From Gammaproteobacteria bacterium (GTDB lineage: Bacteria > Pseudomonadota > Gammaproteobacteria > Burkholderiales > Rhodocyclaceae), in NCBI GenBank assembly GCA_029289265.1, contig JARFTX010000001.1, positions 262,325-326,324 of the forward strand: a stretch of 64,000 nucleotides of DNA, given 5' to 3'. Both the position numbers and the translations under genes were made by a program. This document shows, piece after piece, positions 20,714 through 30,805 of the stretch; positions within the stretch are counted from its first letter, which is position 1; each line of letters opens with the position of its first letter. The notes beneath the pieces are model-generated. The model was given only the letters and a program-made list of their open reading frames with translations, was not told the DNA's origin and made no database searches.

Positions 20714-23524
20714 ATGGATCAAATGAGCGTTACCCAGTTTGCCGGCGAACTCAAGATGCCGGCCGCGGTGCTGCTCGAGCAGTTGCAGAGGGCCGGCGTA
20801 GCCAAGGCCGGCGTCGATGACCTGCTCAACGAACAGGACAAGGCGAAACTGCTCGAGTACTTGCGGCGCTCCCATGGTGCGACCCAGCCCAAGGGCAAGA
20901 TCACCCTGACGCGTCGCGAGACGACCGAGATTCGCGCCACCGACTCGAGCGGGCGTGCCCGCACGGTGCAGGTGGAGGTGCGCAAGAAGCGCGTCTTCGT
21001 CAAGCGTGACGAACTCGTGGCCGAGGCGACGCCGGCCGAGACGCCGGTCCAAGCCGAGACCCCGCCGGCGGTCGAGCCGCCGCCTCTGGACGAAGTAGTC
21101 ACGCCCGCAGTCGAGACCAATTCGGTCGAGACGGCTCCGCCGGTCGTGGAGGAAGTCGAGCAGGGTGAGCCCGAGCCGGTCGCAGCAGTTCACGTTGAAG
21201 TCGAGGAGCCCGTCGAAGGCGCGAGTGCCCAGGCGGCCGAATCCGAAGTGCCGAGCAGTGAGCCGACTCGCACCGGCACGGCGCCCGCCCGCCGCACCAA
21301 ATCCCCCCCGAGCGGGATCCTGAGCGAAGAGGAAATCGACGCGCGTGCGCGCGAGTCCGCTCGCCACCGCGAGCTGCTTGCTCGCCAGGAGGCCGACCGC
21401 AAGGCGCGGCAGGAACGCGAAGCCGCCGCAAAGGCGGCCGCCGAGAGCCGCAAACTCGAGGAAGAAGCTCGTCAGCAAGAAGAGGCGCGTGCTCGCGCCG
21501 AGGCCGAGAAGCCCCAGCCGGCCGGAGCCAAGGCACCGACCGGCACCCTGCATCGCCCGGCCAAGGCCGACGACAAGGCTGGCAAGGACAGCCGTCGCGG
21601 TGCCCGGGGCGCCCCGGTCACCGAGGACGCCTCCCGCCGGCGTGGACTCAAGACTCGCGGGGAGATCGGCGGGACGGCCACCAGCTGGAAAGGTGCGCGT
21701 GGCGGTGGACGCGGCGGCCGTGGCCAGCAGCGCGATCAGCGTGCCTTCATGGCGCCGGCTGAACCCGTCGTGCGCGAAGTTCATGTCCCCGAGACCATTA
21801 CCGTCGCCGATCTCGCACACAAGATGGCGGTCAAGGCGGCCGAGGTCATCAAGATGCTCATGAAGATGGGCTCGATGGTGACGATCAACCAGGTTCTCGA
21901 CCAGGAAACGGCGATGATCGTCGTCGAGGAAATGGGCCACAAGGCCTTTGCGGCCAAGCTCGACGATCCCGACGCATTTCTCGAGGATACGGCCGGCCAG
22001 ATGGACGTCATCGAGCTGCCGCGCGCACCGGTCGTCACCGTCATGGGCCACGTCGACCACGGCAAGACCTCGCTGCTCGACTACATCCGCACGACCAAGG
22101 TCGCTGCGGGCGAAGCCGGCGGCATCACGCAGCACATCGGCGCATACCACGTGGAAACCCCTCGTGGGGTCGTGACCTTTCTCGACACGCCGGGCCACGA
22201 AGCCTTCACGGCGATGCGGGCGCGCGGTGCCAAGGCGACCGACATCGTCATCCTGGTGGTCGCTGCCGATGACGGCGTGATGCCGCAGACCCGAGAGGCC
22301 ATCCACCACGCCCAGGCCGCCGGCGTGCCGCTGGTGGTTGCGATCAACAAGATCGACAAGCCCGACGCCAATCCCGACCGCGTCAAGCAGGAGCTCGTCG
22401 CCGAGGGTGTGCTGCCCGAAGAGTACGGCGGCGACGTCATGTACATGCAGGTGTCGGCCAAGACCGGGAAGGGCATCGACGAGTTGCTCGAGGCCGTGCT
22501 GCTGCAGGCCGAGGTGCTGGAGCTGACCGCTGCCGTCGATACGCCGGCCAAGGGCCTGATCATCGAGGCGCGCCTCGACAAGGGGCGCGGACCGGTCGCG
22601 ACGCTGCTGGTGCAGTCCGGCACGCTGCGCAAGGGCGAGAACATCCTCGTCGGCGCGACCTTCGGCCGCATTCGCGCCATGCTCGACGAGAACGGCAAGC
22701 CGATCGACGAAGCGGGCCCCTCGATCCCGGTCGAGATCCTGGGCCTCTCGGATGTACCGGCGGCCGGCGACGAGGCCATCGTGCTCGCCGACGAGAAGAA
22801 GGCGCGCGAGATCGCGCTCTTCCGTCAGGGCAAGTACCGCGACGTCAAGCTCTCCAAGCAGCAGGCCGCCAAACTCGAGAGCATGTTCGACCAGATGGGC
22901 GAAGCCCAGGTCAAGGCGCTTCCGCTGATCGTCAAGGCCGACGTGCAGGGCTCGCAGGAAGCGCTGGTGCAGTCGCTCAACAAGCTCTCGACCGACGAGG
23001 TCCGCGTGAATGTCATCCACGGTGGCGTCGGCGGCATCTCCGAGTCCGACGTGAACCTTGCCCAGGCCTCGGGTGCGGTCGTCATCGGCTTCAACGTGCG
23101 GGCGGACGCCGGCGCGCGCAAGCTCGCCGAGAACTTCGGTGTCGACATCCGCTACTACAACATCATCTACGACGCGGTCGACGAGGTGAAGGCTGCCTTG
23201 TCCGGGATGCTCTCGCCGGAGCGTCGCGAGAACATCGTCGGCCTGGTCGAGATCCGCCAGGTGTTTCGCGTACCGAAGGTCGGTGCGGTGGCGGGCTGTT
23301 ACGTCAAGGAAGGCCTGGTCAAGCGCGGTTCGCTGGTGCGCGTGCTGCGCGACAACACCGTCATTCACAGTGGCGAGCTCGAGTCGCTCAAGCGCTTCAA
23401 GGACGATGTCAAGGAAGTCCGCAGCGGGTTCGAGTGCGGCCTTTCGATCCGCAATTTCAACGACATCCTGGAAGGCGATCAGATCGAGGTGTACGAGATC
23501 CAGGAAATCGCGCGGACGCTATAA
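20714..23524 (+). CDS. infB: Translation initiation factor IF-2
   Basis: The GTPase that places initiator tRNA on the ribosome. The 936-residue protein has an IF2N domain at the start ([20 protein letters not shown]), a long Ala/Glu/Arg-rich linker (about 80-350), a second IF2N segment (about 357-405), and the G domain from about 440: [28 protein letters not shown]. The C-terminal domains follow. The long linker explains the size and is normal for this group. rbfA starts four bases after the stop. Confidence 0.97.
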   Translation: MDQMSVTQFAGELKMPAAVLLEQLQRAGVAKAGVDDLLNEQDKAKLLEYLRRSHGATQPKGKITLTRRETTEIRATDSSGRARTVQVEVRKKRVFVKRDELVAEATPAETPVQAETPPAVEPPPLDEVVTPAVETNSVETAPPVVEEVEQGEPEPVAAVHVEVEEPVEGASAQAAESEVPSSEPTRTGTAPARRTKSPPSGILSEEEIDARARESARHRELLARQEADRKARQEREAAAKAAAESRKLEEEARQQEEARARAEAEKPQPAGAKAPTGTLHRPAKADDKAGKDSRRGARGAPVTEDASRRRGLKTRGEIGGTATSWKGARGGGRGGRGQQRDQRAFMAPAEPVVREVHVPETITVADLAHKMAVKAAEVIKMLMKMGSMVTINQVLDQETAMIVVEEMGHKAFAAKLDDPDAFLEDTAGQMDVIELPRAPVVTVMGHVDHGKTSLLDYIRTTKVAAGEAGGITQHIGAYHVETPRGVVTFLDTPGHEAFTAMRARGAKATDIVILVVAADDGVMPQTREAIHHAQAAGVPLVVAINKIDKPDANPDRVKQELVAEGVLPEEYGGDVMYMQVSAKTGKGIDELLEAVLLQAEVLELTAAVDTPAKGLIIEARLDKGRGPVATLLVQSGTLRKGENILVGATFGRIRAMLDENGKPIDEAGPSIPVEILGLSDVPAAGDEAIVLADEKKAREIALFRQGKYRDVKLSKQQAAKLESMFDQMGEAQVKALPLIVKADVQGSQEALVQSLNKLSTDEVRVNVIHGGVGGISESDVNLAQASGAVVIGFNVRADAGARKLAENFGVDIRYYNIIYDAVDEVKAALSGMLSPERRENIVGLVEIRQVFRVPKVGAVAGCYVKEGLVKRGSLVRVLRDNTVIHSGELESLKRFKDDVKEVRSGFECGLSIRNFNDILEGDQIEVYEIQEIARTL

Positions 23525-23527
23525 GTC

Positions 23528-23911
23528 ATGGCCAAGGAGTACTCCCGCAGCCAGCGGATCAACGAGCAGATCCTCCGCGAACTCGCGGAGCTGATCCGGC
23601 TCGAGGTCAAGGATCCGCGGGTGGGATTCATCACGCTGACCGAGGTTCAGATCACCCCGGATTACGCGCACGCCAAGGTGTATTTCACCTCGATGTACGG
23701 CGAGGAGAAGGTCGACGAGATCCTCGGCGGCCTTCGCCGCGCCAGTGGGTTTCTGCGGCGCGAGCTGGGACGGCGGGTGCGCATACACACGGTGCCGGAA
23801 CTGCACTTTCACTACGATCGCTCGGTCGAGCAGGGCAGCCGCATGTCGCAACTGATCGACGAAGTGGTGCGCGCGGACGAGGAACGTTCCCGCCAGGATC
23901 CGGACCGCTGA
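23528..23911 (+). CDS. rbfA: Ribosome-binding factor A
   Basis: A 127-residue KH-fold protein needed for late 30S maturation and cold adaptation. The family pattern is clear: SRSQRINEQILRELAELIRLEVKDPRVGFITLTEV near the start (given in part), YAHAKVYFT, and LRRELGRRVRIHTVPELHFHYD. It lies four bases after infB and six bases before truB. Confidence 0.95.
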   Translation: MAKEYSRSQRINEQILRELAELIRLEVKDPRVGFITLTEVQITPDYAHAKVYFTSMYGEEKVDEILGGLRRASGFLRRELGRRVRIHTVPELHFHYDRSVEQGSRMSQLIDEVVRADEERSRQDPDR

Positions 23912-23916
23912 CAGGG

Positions 23917-24828
23917 ATGGCGACACAGCGAAAGCGCGTGCGGCGCGCGGTCGACGGCGTGCTTTTCCTCGACAAGCCGCAGGGCATGAGTTCGAATGCG
24001 GCCCTGCAGGCAGCGCGCAGGCTGCTCGATGCGGCCAAGGCCGGGCACACGGGCACGCTCGATCCGATGGCGACGGGGCTTCTGCCGCTTGCGTTCGGTG
24101 AGGCGACCAAGTTCTCGCAGCGGCTGCTCGATGCGGACAAGGGCTACGAGGCGACCATCCGGTTCGGCATCGAGACCGATACCGGTGACGCCGAAGGCCA
24201 GGTCATCGCCGAGAAGCCGGTCGAAGTGACGTCGGCGGCCATTGGAGCGGCGCTTGCCTCGTTCGTCGGCGAAATCGAGCAGGTGCCGCCCATGTACTCG
24301 GCGCTCAAGCGCGACGGCAAGCCCTTGTACGAGTACGCGCGCGCCGGCATCGAGCTAGAACGCGCAGCGCGGCGCGTGCGCATCGACACGCTCGATCTGC
24401 TGGCGAGCGGGCCAGACTGGTTGCGCGTGCAGGTGGCTTGCAGCAAGGGCACCTACATCCGCAGTCTCGCCATCGACCTCGGGCGCGTGCTCGGATGCGG
24501 CGCGCACCTCTCGGCGCTGCGGCGCACCCGCATCGGCCCGTTCGGGCTGGATCGGGCCGTCACGCTCGATGCCCTCGAACAGGCCAACGCCGAAGGTCGG
24601 GACGCGTTGCTCGCGCCCGCCGACGTCTTCGCGGGCGATCTGCCGCGCGTGGAACTCGATGCGGACCATGCGCAGGCGATCCTGCAGGGCCGCGAACTGG
24701 AACTGGAGCGCGTCGATGAAACACCGGGGCTCGTCCGACTCTACCGCGACGCGCGGTTTCTCGGCCTCGGCGAGCTTCACCCTCAGGGCAGGTTGCTGCC
24801 CAAACGTCTCATCGCCACCGGAGCATGA
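23917..24828 (+). CDS. truB: tRNA pseudouridine(55) synthase
   Basis: TruB makes pseudouridine 55 in the T loop of tRNAs. The 303-residue protein shows LDKPQGMSSNAALQ, the catalytic aspartate in KAGHTGTLDPMATGLLP, and YEATIRFGIETDTGDAEG, with a C-terminal PUA-like part. The ATG at 23917 is six bases past rbfA; longer versions of the frame would run back into infB and are not real. The operon probably ends here, as a new promoter precedes rpsO. Confidence 0.95.
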   Translation: MATQRKRVRRAVDGVLFLDKPQGMSSNAALQAARRLLDAAKAGHTGTLDPMATGLLPLAFGEATKFSQRLLDADKGYEATIRFGIETDTGDAEGQVIAEKPVEVTSAAIGAALASFVGEIEQVPPMYSALKRDGKPLYEYARAGIELERAARRVRIDTLDLLASGPDWLRVQVACSKGTYIRSLAIDLGRVLGCGAHLSALRRTRIGPFGLDRAVTLDALEQANAEGRDALLAPADVFAGDLPRVELDADHAQAILQGRELELERVDETPGLVRLYRDARFLGLGELHPQGRLLPKRLIATGA

Positions 24829-24846
24829 ACAACTTGCCCGGAATGA

Positions 24847-24876
24847 TTGAGTTTTAAGCGGCGTGTTGGCTATAAT
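24847..24876 (+). promoter_or_regulatory. Sigma-70 promoter of rpsO
   Basis: TTGAGT at 24847-24852 and a perfect TATAAT at 24871-24876, 18 bases apart. The rpsO ATG is 42 bases beyond the -10 box. Confidence 0.7.
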
Positions 24877-24918
24877 CGCACGCTTCAGATCAGCTGAACG
24901 AAAAGAGTAAATACCGAA

Positions 24919-25188
24919 ATGGCTCTCGACACCTCAACCAAAGCGCAGATCCTCAAGGACTACCAGCGGGCCCAGAACGATACGGGGTCGCCCGAAGTGC
25001 AGGTCGCGCTGCTTACCGCCCGCATCAATGGCCTGACGGATCATTTCAAGGCCAACGGAAAGGATCACCACTCGCGTCGTGGACTGCTGAAGATGGTCAG
25101 CCAGCGCCGCAAACTGCTCGACTACCTGAAGGGCAAGAACGCCGACAGCTATCGCAACCTGATCGAGCGCCTCGGCCTGCGCAAGTAA
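24919..25188 (+). CDS. rpsO: 30S ribosomal protein S15
   Basis: An 89-residue primary 16S rRNA-binding protein. The sequence carries [38 protein letters not shown] (in part) and [28 protein letters not shown], diagnostic for S15. It has its own promoter and terminator and lies before pnp, the conserved order. In E. coli S15 represses its own translation through a leader structure; no such structure was worked out here. Confidence 0.97.
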   Translation: MALDTSTKAQILKDYQRAQNDTGSPEVQVALLTARINGLTDHFKANGKDHHSRRGLLKMVSQRRKLLDYLKGKNADSYRNLIERLGLRK

Positions 25189-25240
25189 GCTCGCGGCCGT
25201 GTCAAGCCAGACAGCGCATCACAGGGCGACCTGAGCCAGC

Positions 25241-25286
25241 AAAGCCGGTACGGTTCCTCGCGAGCCGTCCCGGCTTTCTCGTTTTT
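25241..25286 (+). terminator. Intrinsic terminator between rpsO and pnp
   Basis: AAAGCCGG at 25241-25248 pairs with CCGGCTTT at 25270-25277; ACGG and CCGT extend the stem inside. A T-run at 25282-25286 follows. It would end or reduce transcription from rpsO into pnp. Confidence 0.8.
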
Positions 25287-25352
25287 CGCTGTCCGGTCCG
25301 AACAACGAAGCAGTTGTAGTCTGCTGCTCATCACCATTCAAAGGAATTCACC

Positions 25353-27452
25353 TTGCCACAAGCCATCAAGAAAACATTCGCCTACGGCGCGCATACCGTC
25401 ACGCTCGAAACCGGGGAAGTGGCTCGCCAGGCGGGCGGCGCAGTCATCGTCAACATGGACGATACCGTCGTGCTCGCGACCGTCGTTGCGGCCAAGGAGG
25501 CCAAAGCGGGTCAGGACTTCTTCCCGCTCACCGTCGACTACGTCGAGAAGTTCTACGCCGCGGGCCGCATTCCGGGTGGCTTCTTCAAGCGCGAAGGCCG
25601 TCCGAGCGAGAAGGAGACGCTGACCTGCCGCCTGATCGATCGCCCGATCCGTCCGCTTTTCCCGGACGGCTTCTACAACGAAGTCCAGGTCATCGTCACG
25701 GTGCTGTCGCTCAACCCCGAGATCGACCCCGACATCCCGGCGATGATCGGCGCCTCGGCCGCACTGGCGATCTCCGGCGTGCCCTTCAACGGCCCGATCG
25801 GTGCCTGCCGCGTCGGCTACCTCGACGGTCAGTACATCCTCAACCCGACCGCGACGCAGCTGCAGTCGAGTGAACTGAATCTCGTCGTCGCCGGCACCGC
25901 GACCGCCGTGCTGATGGTCGAGTCGGAGGCCAAGGAGCTGTCCGAAGAGGTCATGCTGGCCTCCGTGGTGTTCGGCCACCAGCAGATGCAGGCGGCGATC
26001 AACGCGATCAACGAACTGGTGGAAGTTGCGGGCAAGCCCGAGTGGAACTGGCAGCCGCCGGCGAAGAACGAAGCGCTGATCCAGCGCATCAATGAGCTCG
26101 CGCGCGCCGAGATGGAAGAAGCCTTCCGCATCACCAGCAAGCAGGCACGGACCGAGCGGGTCAACGAGATCCGCAAGAAGACGATGGCCGCGCTCGCCGA
26201 ATCGATGCAGGAGCTGCCCTCGGGCAACGAGATCAAGGACATCTTCCACGAGCTCGAAGCGGGCATCGTGCGCAGCCGCATCCTGTCTGGCGAGCCGCGC
26301 ATCGACGGTCGCGACACCCGCACCGTGCGCCCGATCGACATCCGCGTCGGCGTGCTCCCGCGCACCCACGGCTCGGCGCTGTTCACGCGCGGCGAGACGC
26401 AGGCGCTGGTGGTTGCGACGCTGGGCACGGGTCGCGACGAGCAGATCATCGACGCGATCGCCGGCGAGTACCGCGAGAAATTCCTGCTGCATTACAACTT
26501 CCCGCCGTTCTCCACCGGCGAGACGGGACGCATGGGCGTGACCAAGCGGCGCGAGGTCGGTCACGGCCGACTCGCCAAGCGTGCCCTGGTCGCGGCGCTG
26601 CCGTCGGAAGAGGACTTCAGCTACACCGTGCGCGTCGTCTCCGAGATCACCGAGTCGAACGGCTCGAGCTCGATGGCGTCGGTGTGCGGCGGCTCGCTCG
26701 CCATGATGGATGCCGGCGTTCCGATGAAGGCGCACGTCGCTGGTATCGCGATGGGCCTGATCAAGGAAGGCAACCGCTTTGCCGTGCTGACCGACATCCT
26801 CGGTGACGAGGATCACCTCGGCGACATGGACTTCAAGGTCGCGGGCACCGAGAACGGCGTGACCGCGCTGCAGATGGACATCAAGATTCAGGGCATCACC
26901 AAGGAGATCATGCAGGTCGCCCTCGCTCAGGCCGCGGCCGGCCGACTCCATATCCTGGAGCAGATGAAGCAGGCGCTCGCCTCGCACCGCGGTGAAGTGT
27001 CCCAGTTCGCGCCGCGCATGATCACCATCAAGATCAATCCCGAGAAAATCCGTGACGTGATCGGCAAGGGTGGCGCGGTGATCCGCGCGCTGCAGGAAGA
27101 GACCGGCACGGTCATCGAGATCGAGGACGACGGCAGCGTGACCATTTCGTCCGTCAGCTCCGAAGGGGCCGAAGCGGCGCGCGCCAAGATCGCGGCGATC
27201 ACCGCCGAGGTCGAGGTCGGCAAGGTCTATGAAGGCACCGTCATGCGCCTGCTGGACTTCGGCGCCATCGTGAACATCCTGCCCGGCCGCGACGGCCTGC
27301 TGCATATTTCACAGATCGCCAACGAGCGCGTCGCGAACGTCTCCGACTACCTGAAGGAAGGCCAGCACGTGCGCGTCAAGGTGCTCGAGACCGACGAGCG
27401 CGGCAAGATCCGCCTGAGCATGAAGGCGCTGCTCGAGCCCGCGGCAGAGTAA
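25353..27452 (+). CDS. pnp: Polyribonucleotide nucleotidyltransferase (PNPase)
   Basis: A phosphorolytic 3'-5' exoribonuclease of RNA decay. The 699-residue protein has two RNase PH domains (about 10-215 and 310-540), a linking helical domain, then KH (about 550-610, [18 protein letters not shown]) and S1 (about 620-690, [26 protein letters not shown], in part) domains. Residues FFSTGE-like [14 protein letters not shown] and the RREVGHG block of the active half are present. The start is a TTG at 25353 preceded by AAGGAA, which fits the conserved N-terminus better than any nearby ATG. Confidence 0.97.
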   Translation: MPQAIKKTFAYGAHTVTLETGEVARQAGGAVIVNMDDTVVLATVVAAKEAKAGQDFFPLTVDYVEKFYAAGRIPGGFFKREGRPSEKETLTCRLIDRPIRPLFPDGFYNEVQVIVTVLSLNPEIDPDIPAMIGASAALAISGVPFNGPIGACRVGYLDGQYILNPTATQLQSSELNLVVAGTATAVLMVESEAKELSEEVMLASVVFGHQQMQAAINAINELVEVAGKPEWNWQPPAKNEALIQRINELARAEMEEAFRITSKQARTERVNEIRKKTMAALAESMQELPSGNEIKDIFHELEAGIVRSRILSGEPRIDGRDTRTVRPIDIRVGVLPRTHGSALFTRGETQALVVATLGTGRDEQIIDAIAGEYREKFLLHYNFPPFSTGETGRMGVTKRREVGHGRLAKRALVAALPSEEDFSYTVRVVSEITESNGSSSMASVCGGSLAMMDAGVPMKAHVAGIAMGLIKEGNRFAVLTDILGDEDHLGDMDFKVAGTENGVTALQMDIKIQGITKEIMQVALAQAAAGRLHILEQMKQALASHRGEVSQFAPRMITIKINPEKIRDVIGKGGAVIRALQEETGTVIEIEDDGSVTISSVSSEGAEAARAKIAAITAEVEVGKVYEGTVMRLLDFGAIVNILPGRDGLLHISQIANERVANVSDYLKEGQHVRVKVLETDERGKIRLSMKALLEPAAE

Positions 27453-27477
27453 AGCGGCAGCACGACAGCCGGAAACG

Positions 27478-27510
27478 ATCGGGGGCGCCCAGGCGCCCCC
27501 GATTCCGTTT
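27478..27510. terminator. Intrinsic terminator between pnp and dksA
   Basis: A perfect 11-bp stem, ATCGGGGGCGC at 27478-27488 with GCGCCCCCGAT at 27493-27503, loop CCAG, then TCCGTTT. It lies between convergent genes and may serve both. Confidence 0.8.
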
Positions 27511-27531
27511 GTGGGCGGAATGAATCGGCTC

Positions 27532-27972
27532 TTACTTGGCGAGCTGGCGCTCGCGGATTTCCTCGAGGGTCTTGCAATCGATGCACAGGGTTGCGGTGGG
27601 CCGTGCCTCGAGGCGCTTCAGTCCGATCTCCACGCCGCAGGCATCGCAGTAGCCGTATTCCTTGGACTCGATGCGCGTAAGCGCCTCGTCGATCTTCTTG
27701 ATCAGGCGTCGCTCGCGGTCGCGGTTGCGCAGCTCCAGCGCAATGTCGGACTCCTGGCTCGCGCGGTCGTTGGGATCGGCAAGGGATACCGCCTCATCCT
27801 GCATCGTATGCACGGTGCGATCGATGTCGGCGGCCATCTCGCTCCGGATCGAGCGTAGCATGTCCCGGAAGTGCGTGAGCTGGCGTTCGCACATGTAGTC
27901 CTCGCCGTTGGTCGGCACGTAAGGGGCGAATCGCTTGGGCAGGGTGTCGACTGGCATGTCCGATGTCCGCAT
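27532..27972 (-). CDS. dksA: RNA polymerase-binding transcription factor DksA
   Basis: DksA inserts into the RNA polymerase secondary channel and works with ppGpp in the stringent response. The 146-residue protein has the coiled-coil arm with the conserved acidic tip region (SLADPNDRASQESDIALELRNRDRE in part) and a complete four-Cys zinc site, C-D-A-C ... C-I-D-C with 17 residues between the pairs. It begins EDYMCERQLTHFR after a short tail. The start at 27972 or the ATG five codons later are both possible. The tRNA operon lies divergently beyond it. Confidence 0.93.
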   Translation of the reverse strand: MRTSDMPVDTLPKRFAPYVPTNGEDYMCERQLTHFRDMLRSIRSEMAADIDRTVHTMQDEAVSLADPNDRASQESDIALELRNRDRERRLIKKIDEALTRIESKEYGYCDACGVEIGLKRLEARPTATLCIDCKTLEEIRERQLAK

Positions 27973-28081
27973 CGAAGTCCGAGGTTCGCTCTAAATAGCA
28001 GAATCGCCGGATGCCGGCAAGAGCCGGACGTCATGTTCTCTCCCTCGATACATCCATCCGCATCGTCTGCTGAATTGATGT

Positions 28082-28110
28082 TTGACGCTTGGCGGGCGGG
28101 TGTGTATTAT
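28082..28110 (+). promoter_or_regulatory. Promoter of the tRNA Pro-Arg-His operon
   Basis: TTGACG at 28082-28087 and TATTAT at 28105-28110 with 17-base spacing. The first tRNA starts 11 bases after the -10 box. The G+C-rich stretch between the -10 box and the start region fits a stringently controlled stable-RNA promoter. Confidence 0.8.
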
Positions 28111-28120
28111 TCGCGGCTCT

Positions 28121-28197
28121 CGGGGTGTAGCGCAGTCCGGTAGCGCGCTTGCTTTGGGAGCAAGATGTCGGGGGTTCGAATCCCTCCACCCCGACCA
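28121..28197 (+). tRNA. tRNA-Pro(UGG)
   Basis: A 77-base cloverleaf. CGGGGTG pairs with CACCCCG, discriminator A, encoded CCA at the end. The anticodon loop TTTGGGA gives TGG at 28155-28157. First gene of a three-tRNA operon. Confidence 0.97.
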
Positions 28198-28223
28198 GCT
28201 CACCCCGAAACGCCCGAGGAATT

Positions 28224-28300
28224 CTGCCCGTAGCTCAACTGGATAGAGCACCGGCCTTCTAAGCCGGGGGTTACAGGTTCGATTCCTGTCGGGCAGGCCA
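28224..28300 (+). tRNA. tRNA-Arg(UCU)
   Basis: A 77-base cloverleaf. CTGCCCG pairs with CGGGCAG, discriminator G, CCA encoded. The anticodon loop CTTCTAA gives TCT at 28258-28260, reading AGA/AGG. Second gene of the operon. Confidence 0.97.
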
Positions 28301-28346
28301 AACAGGTTTTTTGGTCGCAGTATCGCAATAGTGTGACCACGAAAGT

Positions 28347-28423
28347 GGCGGCATTAGCTCAGTTGGTAGAGCACTGGATTGTGGCTCCAGTTGTCACCGG
28401 TTCGATCCCGGTATGTCGCCCCA
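28347..28423 (+). tRNA. tRNA-His(GUG)
   Basis: GCGGCAT (28348-28354) pairs with ATGTCGC, with one G-U pair. The extra 5' G at 28347, typical of tRNA-His, faces discriminator C at 28420, and CCA is encoded at 28421-28423. The anticodon loop TTGTGGC gives GTG at 28381-28383. Confidence 0.96.
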
Positions 28424-28494
28424 AGAATTCAAGCACTTGGCGGAGATCGCCGCAGCGCGCGGCAGTGCCTGCAAGCGCACGGCAAGCCGACCGG

Positions 28495-28527
28495 AAGGCC
28501 CTCGAATCTCGGGGGCCTTTGCTTTTT
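28495..28527 (+). terminator. Terminator of the tRNA operon
   Basis: AAGGCCC at 28495-28501 pairs with GGGCCTT near 28513-28519; CGA and TCG extend the stem around a three-base loop. GCTTTTT follows. It lies about 70 bases past tRNA-His. Confidence 0.75.
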
Positions 28528-28591
28528 CCGCGGGCGGTTGTGGCACGGCACCGAGACGTCGTTGGGTTGCCCTCAGCCAGAGCGTCGCTCA

Positions 28592-29650
28592 TCAGACAGC
28601 ATTCGGGCTGACGGCGAGGGCCTGCCGGGCGAGGGCGTCGATGCCGGTCGGTGAGAGATCGTCCGTCTCGAGTCGCAAGGCCTCGGCAAAGCGACGATAG
28701 TTGTGGTTCTGCGAGCGGCGGTAGAGCGGGTCGTAGTGCAGGTCGATGAACTGCGCGAACAGCTCCGGCAGTGCGTGGCCCGCCGCGAGCGCCTTCCAGG
28801 CGGACAGGGTCTCGTTGCTCTGCAGGCCTCGGAGAAACTCGATCCTCGTCTGCAAATCCTCGACGTCATCGCCCAGATAGGCGTAATCCCTGACCAGGAA
28901 CTCGAGGCGGGCTTCCCGGCTGGCGGCAATCTCGATGCAGGCGCTGGCGCGCATCTGTGCGATCAAGGCGTCCGGTACCTGGATGCGGCCGATCTTGCGG
29001 CTCTCCGCCTCGACGAACACGGGGCGTGACGGGTCAAGCCGCGAGAGCTCGATGAAGAGGCAGGTCTCGAACCACTTCTGGGTCGGCTGCGGCCGGCCCG
29101 GCAGCGAGCCCAGCACGGAGCCCTTGTGCGCGGCGAGCGCCTCCAGATCGAGCACCTGCGCACCCTGGCGGGCGAGTGCTTCGAGCACCCGCGTCTTGCC
29201 GCTGCCGGTGGCGCCGCAGATGACGCGAAAATCGAACCGCGCGGGCAAGCGGTCGAGTTCGGCGACGACCTGGCGGCGCCAGGCCTTGTAGCCCCCCTCG
29301 AGCTGGCAGGCGTCCCACCCCACGAGCCGCAGCCACGTGGTGAACGAGCCGCTGCGCTGCCCCCCGCGCCAGCAATAGACAAGCGGGCGCCACTCCCGTG
29401 GCTTGTCCTGGAAGTGCTCGTGCAGATGGCGCGCGATGTTCGCGGCGACCATGGCGCCGCCCAGTCGCCGCGCCTCGAAGGCCGATCGCTGTTTGTAGAT
29501 CGTGCCCACGGTCGCGCGCTCGGCGTCGTCGAGGACCGGGCAACTGATCGCCCCTGGGATGCGATCGGCCATGAACTCGGCGGGGCTGCGGGCGTCGATG
29601 ATCTCGTCAAACTCGCCGAGCTGTGCTACGGTCGCGAAGCCTTTTCTCAT
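28592..29650 (-). CDS. mnmH: tRNA 2-selenouridine synthase
   Basis: MnmH (SelU, YbbB) replaces sulfur with selenium at the wobble 2-thiouridine of some tRNAs, using selenophosphate from SelD. The 352-residue protein has an N-terminal rhodanese domain with the catalytic Cys in LVYCWRGGQRSGS, and a C-terminal P-loop domain with CGATGSGKTRVLEAL. The ATG at 29650 is the first that precedes the rhodanese domain without a spurious extension. It is divergent from selD, 110 bases away, a pairing that supports both calls. Confidence 0.95.
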   Translation of the reverse strand: MRKGFATVAQLGEFDEIIDARSPAEFMADRIPGAISCPVLDDAERATVGTIYKQRSAFEARRLGGAMVAANIARHLHEHFQDKPREWRPLVYCWRGGQRSGSFTTWLRLVGWDACQLEGGYKAWRRQVVAELDRLPARFDFRVICGATGSGKTRVLEALARQGAQVLDLEALAAHKGSVLGSLPGRPQPTQKWFETCLFIELSRLDPSRPVFVEAESRKIGRIQVPDALIAQMRASACIEIAASREARLEFLVRDYAYLGDDVEDLQTRIEFLRGLQSNETLSAWKALAAGHALPELFAQFIDLHYDPLYRRSQNHNYRRFAEALRLETDDLSPTGIDALARQALAVSPNAV

Positions 29651-29760
29651 GTGGGGTCCGGTAGCTCCGGTCGGCTGAACGTGCCATCGTGCGCATGACC
29701 CCACGTCGCCGCAGGGCGGCGAGCCGGACCGCTACTCGATCGCCCAACCCCCGGATCGAA

Positions 29761-30801
29761 ATGAACGAAATCAAATTGACCCAATTCTCCCACGGCGGCG
29801 GATGCGGCTGCAAAATTGCACCCTCCGTGCTCGCCAGCCTGCTGGCACACGCCCCGCAAGGCATCGTTCCGCCCGACCTGCTGGTCGGCGCGGAGAACGC
29901 CGACGACGCGGCCGTGTATCGGCTGAACGATCGCCAGGCCATCGTCGCGACCACGGACTTCTTCACGCCCATCGTCGATGACCCCTTCGATTTCGGGCGC
30001 ATTGCCGCGACCAATGCGCTCTCGGACGTCTATGCGATGGGTGCGCGGCCGATCATGGCGCTCGCGCTGGTGGGCATGCCCATCGACAAGCTCCCGCCGG
30101 CGGTGATCGGGCGCATCCTCGAAGGGGGGGCGTCGATTTGCCGGGAGGCGGGAATCCCGGTCGCGGGCGGACATTCGATCGACGTGCTCGAGCCGATTTA
30201 TGGCCTGGTCGGATTGGGCGTCGTCGATCCTGCCCAGGTCAAGACCAACGCCGGCGCGCGCGCCGGCGATGCGCTCATCCTGACCAAGCCGCTCGGCATC
30301 GGCATCCTCTCCGCAGGGCTCAAGAAGGGGCTGCTTGCGCCCGAGGACTATGCGGAGATGGTGCGCTGGACGACGACGCTGAATCGCGTCGGGATCGAAC
30401 TCGCCGCAATGGCCGACGTGCACGCGGTGACCGACGTCACCGGATTCGGCCTGGCCGGGCACCTGCTCGAGATCTGTCGGGCGTCACGGCTCGGCGCCAC
30501 GATCGATTTTGCGGCGCTGCCCCTGATCGAATCGGCCAGGCGGCTGGTGGGTGAGGGTGTGGCGACCGGCGCATCGACCCGCAACTGGGCGAGCTACGGC
30601 GAGTCGGTGCGCTTTGACGAGGGGGCGCCCGAATGGCAGCGCACGCTGATTACCGACCCCCAGACCAGCGGCGGGCTGCTGATCGCCTGCGCGGAGTCGG
30701 CGGTGGGCGACGTGATGGATGCGATACGCGCCTCGCAGGGCAGCGAAGGCCGGCTCATCGGCCGGATGGCCGCGGGCGAGCCTGTATTGCAGGTCGCGTG
30801 A
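29761..30801 (+). CDS. selD: Selenide, water dikinase (selenophosphate synthase)
   Basis: Makes selenophosphate from selenide and ATP. The 346-residue protein starts MNEIKLTQFSHGGGCGCKIAP; Cys15 and Lys18 match the catalytic pair (E. coli Cys17 and Lys20), so this is the Cys form with no in-frame UGA. ADDAAVYRLN and GGHSIDVLEPIYGL are further family blocks. An in-frame ATG at 29689 is less likely. Next to mnmH, it most directly supplies tRNA selenouridine; no selA or selB is in the window. Confidence 0.95.
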   Translation: MNEIKLTQFSHGGGCGCKIAPSVLASLLAHAPQGIVPPDLLVGAENADDAAVYRLNDRQAIVATTDFFTPIVDDPFDFGRIAATNALSDVYAMGARPIMALALVGMPIDKLPPAVIGRILEGGASICREAGIPVAGGHSIDVLEPIYGLVGLGVVDPAQVKTNAGARAGDALILTKPLGIGILSAGLKKGLLAPEDYAEMVRWTTTLNRVGIELAAMADVHAVTDVTGFGLAGHLLEICRASRLGATIDFAALPLIESARRLVGEGVATGASTRNWASYGESVRFDEGAPEWQRTLITDPQTSGGLLIACAESAVGDVMDAIRASQGSEGRLIGRMAAGEPVLQVA

Positions 30802-30805
30802 CGCT

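Noticed and set aside
18751..23368. Two long minus-strand frames opposite nusA and infB
   Set aside because: Both mirror highly conserved genes and lack any recognisable domain; high G+C leaves the opposite frame open.
25338..27305. A 655-codon minus-strand frame opposite pnp
   Set aside because: A shadow of PNPase with His/Arg/Asp-rich sequence and no homology.
29761..30801. Possible selenocysteine codon in selD
   Set aside because: The catalytic position is an ordinary Cys codon and there is no in-frame TGA before the stop.
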